Source: Tetrapyrgos nigripes (Eukaryota; Basidiomycota; Agaricomycetes; Agaricales; Campanellaceae). Taken from it: a DNA stretch of 64,000 bases. Location of the stretch: contig JAACJM010000277.1 in the NCBI GenBank assembly GCA_013368315.1, positions 1 through 64,000 on the forward strand. The letters are read 5' to 3'. Positions 1-9,536 of the stretch are shown here, piece by piece (position 1 is the first letter of the stretch; every line of letters starts with the position of its first letter). The position numbers and the translations under genes are program-made. The notes beneath the pieces were generated by a model. That model saw only the letters and a program-made list of their open reading frames with translations. It was not told where the DNA came from and did not search any database.

Positions 1-36
1 AAATGCGAAACATGTGGACAATTTTTTGACCCACTG
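1..36 (+). mobile_element. Right terminus of a Tc1/mariner element cut by the window edge
   Basis: The first 36 bases match the right end of the complete Tc1 element at 7447-9073 (the stretch around the GTGGACAATTTTTT core ending in CCCACTG), with a few differences. The copy ends in CACTG and is followed by TA at 37-38, the expected target duplication of this superfamily. It lies in the same orientation as the complete copy. The rest lies outside the window. Confidence 0.85.
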
Positions 37-321
37 TACTAGTAGTAGTTTGCAGCCAAGGTGTCACCTGGAAAGTATTTTCTGGCGTTTGGATGAGCTT
101 TGAGGAGTAGTAGATGAACGTTTGAGGGGTTTAGGATGTGCCATAGTAATGTAAAAGACGTCGGGAGTGACAGAAGGTGATGGAAAAGTGGTGAAAGACA
201 CACCTTCCTAATTTGATCGTGTTTTCCTACTACTAGCCTTTGCCGCAAGACAGCGTTTACTGCGATCTGATGTTTAAAATACAGGAAAAGACACTCGTAA
301 CATACAGATATAACTGAATAT

Positions 322-3300
322 CTACGCTGTACAAGAAAACAACTGATACATATGCCGATCACTGTCAGTATTCACGAAAAAATGAGTAGAACTGTCCAGA
401 ACAGTACTACTTGTCCAATCTCGAGGAGCCACTCGTCCAAATGCTGGTATCAAATGGACGCTACGCATAAGCCGCCGAATATCCACAACACTTGCCAAAT
501 GCCCTCCAGCTACATCACAATGCGAAATCTTGAAATAGCCATGATTCTTGTCCTGATGGCAAAAAGGGGCAAACCATTCTACATAGGCGAGATGGCTGGG
601 ACGCTCACTCTCGGGAACGCCTTCGTAGACACTAGGAGCATCTTTCTCACTGATAGAGAATATCACACGTACTTGGCCGACCCGCATATCTTTCAAATAC
701 TAGTTAGTCATATGTTCGGGTCCATAAGAGATAGACATACCTTGTGCGACATTGTCATAACCTTGGGAGTCATTAATGTGGATGAGAGCAGTATCGAAAT
801 GCCCTGGGACAATGTGATTACGCTTGTCATGACGAGATGGTTGAGCATGAATTGGGTCTGCAGTACTAAAGGTGTTGGTGAAGAAGTCGTGCCGCAGGAA
901 CTTGATGCGGTGGAATACTGGTACGGAGGAGATAGGAAGAAAATGGTAGTCTATTTCGTCCTGCAGTCGCCGACCCAAAAGATGGGGGTTTGCCAGCTCA
1001 ACAAGGAAGCGTGACATAGCGTCAGAGAAAAAAGTGGCACCGTACTTGGAAACAAGATCGTGAATCTTCACTGAGCGAACGGTAGGATGTTTTGTCATGT
1101 GTAGAATACGCATAGTATTGAAGCCAGGGGATATCCAATGCAACCGCAGTATGGGTTGCTTTCCACTCAACCTCCACTCAATATGAGTCTCATGAGACAT
1201 GACCTTCTCCTTCCGCTCCAACCATGTCGTCATTTGGGGATATTTGTCCTTCTTGTTGGTGGCCCTATATGCATCTTTGGTGTAGTCAATATGGAGACGC
1301 TCTGTATATTCCGTGTTGAAATTATCAAAGGTACCCATCAAGCGAACGCTCTCGACGTAATGGTTGAGAAAGTGTATTTTGGGGATATGAAAGTCGGACC
1401 TGATGCCAAGATCACAGAAGACGGACTTGTCCTCGTGAAACTGTCGAAGAGCATCCTCCATGATGGCAAGTGTTCTATTGGAGTGAACGGGATACTGACT
1501 GAGGAAGAGAAAGTCGAGGAGGCCACGGAGACAACGGAGAAGACGGACATTTGACATCCCGCCTGGAAGTGGGGTGTCTGCGATGATTCCGAGCAAAAAA
1601 CGAGCAATTTGGTCGTGTTCTTGACCAGTAACATGGGATAGGGTAGAGATACCCTTCATGAAAACACGAATGTTGTGATTAGGAGGGAGGCGACGACAAC
1701 GGGTGTCTATTTCGTGGCCACCGTAGGCACTGATAACCCATCCCTTCATATGCTTGAGGACACCCTGGTAGAGTTGGTGAAGTATGTCGGGAGTTATGGA
1801 GAGGAAGATATTGGAGTAAGGAAGGTCCGCCCAGAACGGCTCAAAGACAGGCCTTATCCCAACGTCCTTGCATGCTCTGACAAAGACGGAGGCACCTTCA
1901 TCAACCTTCTGCAAAACCTCCTGAATTGCCTGTAGACTGCGAATGGGATGAGGCTCCATATTCTCTCCAATGTGCTGCCGAGGAATAGTACATCGAGCAC
2001 AGAACCCAGTGATCCCACATGTCACAAGAATTTGTTCGGGATAGTCACCAATGTATACCGCAAAGATAGGATGAGCCAGTCGGTCAACCCCATCACCACT
2101 GGTCATGACAATTCCTGAGACCCCAGCGTCCACCAATGGCCAAAGGATGTGCTTCATGCAGGCATGAAACAAGTTGGCGATGCAGCGATGACGAACGGTA
2201 GGAGACTGGATATGCTCCAAGCGGGTAGATGGAAGGTAGCCGAGAAGTACGTAGGCACGCTTAGACGGCTTTCGACAAATCTCCTTCGGAATGTTGCCAA
2301 TTGAGAGATAGATGGGGTAGGCAGTCTTGTTTCGGAAGACAGTGACTTGGGTCTTGTCCAAGGAAATGATGATGGGAATAACAGTCTGACCAGGTCCCGC
2401 AGTTTTATCGAGGACTTCCTAGAGTGTAATGTTTCAGTTCAAGACCGAGAAAATATACATAATGAGAACTGACCTGTGTTGACCACCACCACTGACCAGT
2501 GTGCATGTCGTGATATAGCTGCTCGGAGCAACTTGCATCCTCAAAATGGTGTTTGGGTACAAATTTGAGATAGGGAGTAAATTCGGGATCATTAAACAGT
2601 GCCCTGATGCATTGTAGAATGTCCCGAAAGAACACTTCAAAAACCTCGCCCTTGACTACAACTTCCTGGCGTTGGAACTGAGGTCGACTCGGAAGCTTGG
2701 CATCAATGATTTTGTTGAGCTCAGCGGCATTCTTGAATGACAATCCCAGACGTTCAGAAACAAGGATAGTGTGAAAAAAGTCAGTGACAATGAGTATAGG
2801 TTAAGTAACTTGGATAACTCACGCCATCAATTGAGAGAAGCTCCGAAAGTGCTGTGGAACTCGGACCTCGCATCTTTGCCCATTTTGCCACTTTCCAATC
2901 AATTTCAGATGTAAATGGTGCCCAGACATTTGCGGTATGCCCCAAAACCTTGCTGTAGGCTTCTTGAGCACTGAGCTGAGTTGTGTGTGATGACAGTGGT
3001 GCACCTGCATGAGGATCTGGGTAGTGTTGGACATGGGGTTCTCGAAGAGTGTTGGGTTGGTTAAGTGGAGGTGGCTGAGAATTAGGCAGTTCTGAGGTGT
3101 CAATGTCCATCTCTGGGAGATCAGGCACCATCCCATTCTCAACACTAACCCAATACTCCTCCTCCCTCTCTAATTCGGCCTCCCAATCATGCTCACACTC
3201 GGCTGCAGCCGCCGCATCTTCATCGTCCCAATCATCATCCTCCAAATCCTTTATCACATCTGGAGCATCACCGAAAATGTCACTGTTGTCGTTGACGATA

Positions 3301-3572
3301 ATAGCATCTCCCGTCCCAGATGCAACATCAACAAATTCTTCCAGTTGGTTGTAATCTCCGAAAAAGTCACCTTCAGAATCTGGGTGCAGTGTGTGACGGT
3401 GGGAGGAAGCACCAAACTGGTGTAGGAACTGAGACGTCGCTTCAGAGCTTGGGTCACTGTGCTTCTGGTTGAGCATATCTGCATATGCATGGCAAAGTGG
3501 ATCCGTAGTCCTGCGAAGGTGTAATTGTAAGCAGTCGTATATTTTGTTGCATCCTTGGCAGACGTCTGGCAT
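322..3572 (-). CDS. Plavaka (CMC/CACTA-like) transposase, four exons
   Basis: This is the transposase of a Plavaka DNA transposon, the basidiomycete-rich branch of the CMC/CACTA group. Exons on the minus strand are 3572-2823, 2731-2474, 2418-741 and 689-322. All join in phase and give about 1017 residues, near the usual family size. The N-terminus has a Cys/His zinc-binding motif (CQGC, then spaced H and C), followed by an acidic linker and the family blocks WAKMRGP, YHDMHTGQWWW, SLDKTQVTVFRNKTAYP, IPKEICRKPSKRAYVLLGYL and HQLYQGVLKHM. The C-terminal exon holds HLAYVEWF, RSVHLIPAFG and FFVNTDSDRH. Introns 2 and 3 (55 and 51 bp) have clean GT-AG ends. Intron 1 has a good GTGAGT donor at 2822, but the expected acceptor before the V-S-E-R-L-G block is gone. 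The next CAAG (ending 2732) also keeps the frame and drops about ten residues. Terminal inverted repeats of the element were not identified. Confidence 0.88.
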
Positions 3573-3738
3573 TAGGAAACGGTGGGACAGTCGTTAGTTA
3601 CAGTACTGCGTAGAGTGTAAGGGGTGGGTAAGAATACTGTGGAAACTTGCAGAAATTTGATCCCATACCATGACGGTAAATCAAATTTTTTTCCGCGTCA
3701 ACAAACTTCCTTTACTTGAACCACGACCATCTACCTCA
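3573..3738. promoter_or_regulatory. Short divergent intergenic region between Plavaka and DUF6532-like genes
   Basis: Only 166 bp separate the two divergent start codons, so the genes probably share one promoter region. No convincing TATA box stands out. The call rests on geometry alone. Confidence 0.35.
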
Positions 3739-6377
3739 ATGCCCCCAAAAACCCTCAATGATATCCTTGCAATGAGCAGGCGTCCAAATCAAGCCGAGAC
3801 TACAGCTGGTGAAAAAGGTGAGTTAATTAATACCATCCTACATAAACAGCATACTCACAATAGCTCAGCTGATGTACCCAAAGAAGCTCGCTCGCTCCGT
3901 AAACGTTCTCAGCCCACCGAGAACTGCACTACGGATAATCCTAAGCGACAGAAGATGGCTACTAATGCACTGGGTGCAAACACTTGTAATTCCTTGGATA
4001 TACAGAGGAATTACACAAGACTTACACTAGTACACTCAATATGTAAGTCCACTTGACTTACTGAAGTATTACCAAGGACCACTGTGAGACTTCATGCCTT
4101 ACAATGGTCATATATAATTGTTCTATTTTTCTTGGTCTCTGGTAATACTTCAGTAAGTCAAGTGGACTTACATATTGAGTGTACCAGTGTAAGTCTTATG
4201 TAATTCCTCTGTATATCCAAGGAATTACAAGTGTTTGCACCCAGTGATGCCAAAAATAAGCGTCAGTCATGAGTTCTTAATTTTTTGCCGTGTACTGACC
4301 TCAAAACCATTTCAGACGTTGCTCCTCGGAAAGTCAACTCTTCCGAAGTCCCAGCCGCTGATACCGCCACTGCAGGAAGAGGAAAAACAGATCAGTGCGA
4401 AATATATACTGTTGTTACCAGGTATACTGACCAACTACAATGTTGTAGGCCGTAATGCACGCTCTACTGCCGCTAAAGCAAAGTCCAAGGATGTCACAAC
4501 CGTACTTGATGTTCAAGAGAACGCTGTGGATGATCCAGAGCCACCCGAAGCCAGTGATGATGAGCAAATTGCCCGGGTCGATGATGATGACAGTGCTTTT
4601 GAAGAGGAGGACGATGGAGAAATTAATGACGAAGAGTTGGCCCAAGAAGTAAGTCTTTTTCCGTATGTCGTGTCTCCTAGACTCTGAAGTTGGCCTGTTA
4701 GCGCGTACAGGTCATTGGCGACGCTGCTGGCAAGAAGAAGCCTGCCAAAGGTGAGTGTTATGTCATAGTCGTGTCATGTGATAGCTGATGCGTACACTTG
4801 TCACCGTCAGCTACAATTGCCGTCGTTGGCGAAAACAGCTTTGACATTGTTGCTCCAACTCCCAAACGTTCTGCTTCTGGTGCAAGTAATACTTTGACTG
4901 ACTCAGCAACAGGTCAGGCTGTCATTGAGGATGTGGAGGAGGCAAGCCTCAACAAACAGTGTCCCAAGGTCAGTTTTTTCCCTTGACTGTAATTTCCATT
5001 TTGCAGTTTGCTAAAACATGTATCTTTCAGGTTTCTGCTAGGGATGCAAAATATAATGATGAGGAAAGTTTTTCTTTATTTATTTCATTGGACCATACTG
5101 ATTGTGCCTCTCAGCGACCTGATATCCAGCCCGAAACAACCCAGGAGCGTCAAGGCAAGTCCTCGAAGAAAAGTGCCAAGTCTGCCCGTAAAGAGGAAGC
5201 TGCCAACTACGCTGAAATTGCCGCCACTGACGTGAGTGATTATTTTTGCCTCTCGTATTTGGGTACTAATCTTTTCATAGAAACGTAACGATCTTTATGC
5301 TCCTGAAGCGCATATGTACTATCCAGAGAGCGGCCAGTGCTACATTTCTCTTCTCAAACAACCCCAAAACCTACGCCTTGTGATTAGTGAGACTACCAAC
5401 AACGCCATCGGTATCATGATATTTCGAGACGCGTGTCCAAAGTCCGAAGACCAGCAAGCTGGTGTTGTGCTTGCATTCAAGACTGCTTGCAACAAGCATG
5501 ACCAACCCGCTATAGCTGACTGTTTTGACAGGGACGAGAAGTTCAAACAACTCATCGTTGCATATGTGAGTAGTCCTTTGACATTCTAAATTTTCTTGAT
5601 ACATGTGTATACCCAGGTCAACAATCGTGTTTCTACGATACGAGGATGCGTCAAAGAAGCTGCCGAGAAGATTGTTCCCGCACACTACGAGCTCCTCAAG
5701 TTGGATGAGACTCAGCGATCCAAGCTCATTAAAGATCTTCTGAAGGCTTGTTGTTATATATTTCCCCTCACAAACGTGCGTCTTCTTCTTCTTCTTTTTT
5801 CTTCTTCTCGACGTTGATCATCCTATAGCCCACCGATACGATGACTTGGCGCAGTAATCAGCCTTATCGGCACCCCGCAGTCTTGGATGTTCTCAAAGAG
5901 GCTTTCTGGATGGACTCGCCTCATGCCGCTAGCCTGGGGAAAAAATTTGTTGATATTTTTTCCTCCACTGTTGATGAAGATGATGCGAAAGAGGTCCCAA
6001 TGGCTATGATTGGTTTGGTTGGCATCGCGGTGCGTTATTGCTCTATGATACTTTTCTTTTCACTCAACTCTATGTCTCAGATCTTCGCTGCCTTGTGGGA
6101 GTACACAACTGGAACCCGAGTTAAGCAAAATTTCGATCTCGTCTTGATGCGCACCGAATACGAGAAGCATATACAGTTGATGGAGCAGAAGATCATCAAG
6201 CCGGACCAGAGTGGATGCTCCAAGTATCACAATATGGTGGCAGAACTGTATCGCGAGGTTACCAGGTAAGTTCTGCAGATCGTCGGTGTCTTCACTTTCC
6301 TAATCTCTATCTTTGTCAGGTCTAATAATCCAGGAAACGTAGAGCTCCCTGATATTGATGTAGACAATATGGCGTGA
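3739..6377 (+). pseudogene. DUF6532-like gene, about 12 exons, interrupted by a MITE
   Basis: The start ATG is at 3739 and the TGA ends at 6377. Well-supported exons are 3739-3817, from 3869, from 4316, to 4648, 4711-4750, 4811-4968, 5031-5231, 5281-5565, 5617-5775, 5829-6029, 6081-6265 and 6320-6377, with short GT-AG introns. The first half is basic and acidic low complexity (KRSQPTE, SKKSAKSARKEE), suggesting a nuclear or chromatin location. The second half (about 5290-6270) has the alpha-helical pattern I associate with the basidiomycete DUF6532 family: the tail runs through APTDTM-like, YRHPAVLDVL and ALWEYTTGTR motifs to a Tyr-rich end. Its function is unknown. A MITE sits in exon 2, and between about 4340 and 4450 the frame changes without a clear intron, so the gene is probably damaged. 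It may be cargo of the adjacent Plavaka element, but this is inference. Confidence 0.6.
3968..4246. mobile_element. 279 bp MITE, CACTG termini, 3 bp target duplication
   Basis: The ends are CACTGGGTGCAAACACTTG and its inverse complement. The inverted arms run about 110 bp each way, with a short AT-rich centre. ATG occurs directly before (3965-3967) and after (4247-4249), a 3 bp target duplication. CACTG ends with a 3 bp duplication fit a CACTA/CMC-derived miniature element, possibly mobilised by Plavaka-type transposases. Removing it restores a continuous reading frame in the host exon. Confidence 0.85.
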
Positions 6378-6542
6378 TATGGCACGATTTTACGTAGAAT
6401 TGCAAGTTGTAAATGAGCGGTAATAGTACAAAATTTGGCAACGTTCTGAGTAATTGTACAGCAACTGGAAAGGCGTTTGCGGAATCAGGCAAAGTAGCAA
6501 AATGCGCAAACTTTGCCGCAATTTTGCAAAATGTAGCCTTGA
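6378..6542. other. Non-coding segment with clustered TTTGC words
   Basis: No gene is seen. Between about 6470 and 6535 the words TTTGC/GCAAA occur repeatedly on both strands. Such subterminal word clusters are common at ends of CACTA-type elements, so this may be the right end of the Plavaka/DUF6532 element. No matching terminal repeat was found on the left side. Confidence 0.35.
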
Positions 6543-7148
6543 TTATCGGGTGAGGTTTTTCCTGATGTAGGCCCTTTCTTGGCGTTCCACGGAGTTGGAG
6601 CTTCTCTCCCAGTGTGTGCCTGTCATGTAGGCGTCATGTATTGTCATCCAGAGGAAGTTTCTTGTTTTTCTCGCAAAATCTTTATGTCTAATTGCTTTCC
6701 AGATTCCGTCTTTCTTTGGGACTAGTCCGAAGGCCTCTTCCACCTGAGCCTGCACTTTTTCAATGTTCTCAACTGTTCGTCGTCTGGAGCCTCTTTTCTT
6801 CGTTCTTTCTTTAGCTTTCGCTCGCGTATGGCTTTATACGCTAGCTTTTGCGTCATCACACTCAATTTTGCGCCCGTTACTTCAAGACCTATGGAGTCCG
6901 GCACAATGATGTTGTCTACAGTTTCTTTTTCGGCCCCAGCACCTGCAAGTCTGTCTGCGGCTTCATTCCGTTCATCGCCATTATGTCCTTTGATCCATTT
7001 CAGGTACGTGGGCTGGTTCCGTCGTCTAAGGCTAGCTATTGCTGCTTTTAGTATTTCTCTGTTTTTCACTCCGATGTATCCTTTGTCCTCATTCTTTTTA
7101 GTGTTTTTCGTCAGCTGTGTCTGGACATACTTGGAGTCGGTCTCTCAT
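6543..7148 (-). pseudogene. LINE-A ORF2, C-terminal piece (second half of RNase H and C-terminus)
   Basis: On the minus strand the frame starts at ETDSKYVQTQ and runs through WIKGHNGDERNEAADRLAG, the RNase H segment with the last catalytic residues, to the conserved NFLWMTIHDAYMTGTHWE. This aligns with the same region of LINE-B (ETDSKYVISH, KGHNGHPGNEAADALAG, YFLWMIANDAYMTGTHWD). The frame changes near 6755. It begins exactly where the LINE-A piece ending at 9537 stops, with no overlap, so both are best read as one element. The 3' end beyond 6543 is missing. Confidence 0.8.
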
Positions 7149-7446
7149 CAGGAAAAGCCTTATATACAACTTCATGCAATAACTGTATAAGTATGCTTTT
7201 TGTGTATGAGAGTGCATGAGTGTGCCAGAAGTTGTATAACTTATACCTCACTTTGCATAAATTTTGACATCCGTTGAATAACTATGCATTTATCGCAATT
7301 TTATGCATCCTAGTGCATACAGTATGCTCAAATTTGTATCCGTTCTTGCAAGCCAAAATGGTAAAATTCCAGTTAGATCAAGTTCATGGAGTGTGTAGCA
7401 GAAGGTACCTCTACAAGCGTAACATGGTGCATGTAGTATATGTATA

Positions 7447-7656
7447 CAGTGGGCAAAAAAATTGTCCACATGTTTCACACTTTTGCAAAGATTGTCAATT
7501 ATCGAGCTACTGAATAGAGATGAGACAAAATAGTCAGTAATTGCCTGAAAGCCCTTGATAAGTGCTATGATAATCTTCTTGTTTTGTGTTATTTGGTCAA
7601 ATACCCATGAAGATATACCCAATTTAAAATGGTAAGTCATTTGGACAATTTTTTGA
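7447..7656 (+). repeat. Left terminal inverted repeat of the Tc1 element
   Basis: These 210 bp are nearly identical to the inverse complement of 8864-9073, with only a few mismatches, suggesting recent insertion. The inner end is the word TTTGGACAATTTTTTGA. Confidence 0.93.
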
Positions 7657-7816
7657 GTTGCTACTTTATCAATACTATTGGCACAATGTGATGCCTCATA
7701 GATGACATCATAAGTGGAGCTGTACAGTGATGCAATGTATACATCATAATGATGTCATAGCTGTCAGCTAGACCATATATAAGGACATCCAGATCATCTA
7801 TTGCCCCCATAAAATC

Positions 7817-8833
7817 ATGAGACCCATCACCTCCACTCAGAAAGACAATGTCCTCTCTCATCTCCAAACTGGTGCTTCATCCAGGGAAATCTCTGCTAAA
7901 ACTGGAGTATCCAAGTCAATGGTTGCCTCTCTAGCCAAAGAGATGTATCCTGACAAGGAGAACCATAAGGCAGGGTGCCCTAAGAAGCTCTCTACCACTG
8001 ATGAACAGGCTGCTATCAAACAAATCAACACTGGGAAAGCCAGGAACGCTGCAGAGGTGGCCAGAAACATCAATCCCCTTCTTGATTAAGCTATCTCCAC
8101 CCAAACCATGCGAAATTCCCTTCACAAACATGGTGTAGATACCAAGAAGCCACAGAAAAAGCCCAAACTCACTGCAGCTCACAGGAAGGCTTGTTTAAAA
8201 TTTGCAGAGAAGTACAAGGACTGGACTGTGGATGACTGGAAACGGGTTATATGGTCAGATGAGACTAAAATCAATCGGTTTGGGTCAGATGGGCAGCAGT
8301 TTGTGTGGGGTAGGATAGGTGAATCCATGGGAGAGAGAGATGTGGTGGAAACAGTCAAATTTGGAGAAGGAAATATCATGGTGTGGGGGTGTATGGGATG
8401 GGATGGACCTGGAAACATGGCAGAGGTTGAGGGAAGGATGGATGCAGAGCAGTATGTGGACATTTTGGAGAACAATCTTCTGGAGAGCATGGATCGTTTG
8501 GGTGTTGATCCAGAGATGGCCATTTTTCAGCAGGATAACGATCCAAAACACAAGTCAAAACTAGCCACCAAATGGTTTGAGGACAACAAAATCCATTGCA
8601 TGAGCCGGCCTGCTCAGTCTCCTGACCTAAACCCCATTGAACACCTCTGGACAACCCTCAAATGCAAACTCAACAAGTATGATACAGCACCATCTGGAGT
8701 TTGGGAAATATGGGATAGAGCAGCAGAAAAGTGGGTGGAAATCACAGAAGAGGATTGTCAGAAATTGATCAGGAGTATGCCTAGAAGGATTAAAGCTGTT
8801 TTGAAGGCTAAAGGAGGGCATACCAAGTACTGA
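7817..8833 (+). pseudogene. Tc1-type DD34E transposase with one in-frame stop
   Basis: The frame runs from ATG 7817 to TGA 8833 (339 codons, the normal Tc1 size) with a single TAA at 8087-8089. The N-terminal 90 codons form a helix-turn-helix DNA-binding domain (GASSREISAKTGVSKSMVAS). The catalytic core is intact: D in VIWSDETK, D in FQQDNDPKH and E in SPDLNPIEHLW. There are 34 residues between the second D and the E, defining DD34E. The next ATG after the stop (8108) would give only the catalytic half, without the full DNA-binding region. The copy is therefore probably inactive unless the stop is read through. Confidence 0.92.
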
Positions 8834-8863
8834 GCAAGCACTTTCTCTATTTTAAGGCATATG

Positions 8864-9073
8864 TCAAAAAATTGTCCAAATGACTTGCCATTTTAAATTG
8901 AGTATATATCCATGGGTATTTGACCAAATAACACAAAACAAGAAGATTATCATAGCACTTATCAAGGGCTTTCAGGCCATCATTGACCATTTTGTCTCAT
9001 CTCTATTCAGTAGCTCTATAATTGACAATCTCTGCAAAAGTATGAAACATGTGGACAATTTTTTTGCCCACTG
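8864..9073 (-). repeat. Right terminal inverted repeat of the Tc1 element
   Basis: Inverse partner of 7447-7656. Both outer and inner ends carry a GTCCA-type word (GTCCACATG outside, GTCCAAATG inside). This resembles the paired transposase-binding sites known in long-TIR Tc1 elements such as the IR/DR group. Confidence 0.93.
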
Positions 9074-9536
9074 TACATAGCTAGTTTAGACTGATTCTCT
9101 CCATGATAAAGATGTAGGGCAAGGGTAGGGCACAGAAAAGGAATGCACAGACACAGCGCATTGATAAAGTATCCCAGTAGACAAGTGACAAAAAAGCCAG
9201 TTGAATGAACGACGCATGCGCACACGGACAGACGGAGGAGTGTCAGTTCTTCATTTGCGAAGTAGCTTAACCCTAACCCAAAGAAGGAATGGCCATGAAG
9301 TCTTCCGAATAGAGTAATTGAAACTCCGCCGAAGAACTGTACAGTTGCTGTCAGCTTGTCGTCAACAAACATAGTCACAAGACTATGTTGACTTTCTCTC
9401 CACTCACAATGTGAGTCCGAGACTCCAGGAGGTTCCCTTCACATTCCTCATAACTCATCATGCCTTACATGCCAGTCGACAGTTAGAGAAAACATTCATC
9501 GTTTTTTATCACAATCTCAGCGCTCGAAGTCATGCC

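Larger units (their letters stand above)
7447..9073 (+). mobile_element. Tc1/mariner element with 210 bp terminal inverted repeats
   Basis: The element starts CAGTGGGCAAAAAAATTG and ends with its inverse complement. TA dinucleotides flank both sides (7445-7446 and 9074-9075), the hallmark of Tc1/mariner insertion. Total length is 1627 bp. The long inverted repeats enclose a single transposase reading frame broken by one stop. A second copy's end is at 1-36. Confidence 0.95.
7149..9536. mobile_element. 2.4 kb insertion splitting LINE-A, with a nested Tc1 element
   Basis: Joining the LINE reading frame at 9537 (A-P-R-D-A-I-L-R) to 7148 (E-T-D-S-K-Y) restores the RNase H domain, so the DNA between is an insertion. 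It consists of 7149-7446, the Tc1 element 7447-9073, and 9074-9536. The two outer parts have no recognised coding content. No clear terminal repeats or target duplication of the outer insertion are visible beyond 2-3 ambiguous bases. The left part has small inverted words (TATACAACTT near 7164, AAGTTGTATA near 7230). Confidence 0.6.

Noticed and set aside
352..1935. Plus-strand open frames opposite the Plavaka gene
   Set aside because: They are antisense shadows of a gene with clear protein motifs and introns on the minus strand.
9266..9281. TAACCCTAACCC telomere-like words
   Set aside because: Only two units are present, inside an insertion; too short to mean a telomere or an interstitial telomeric array.
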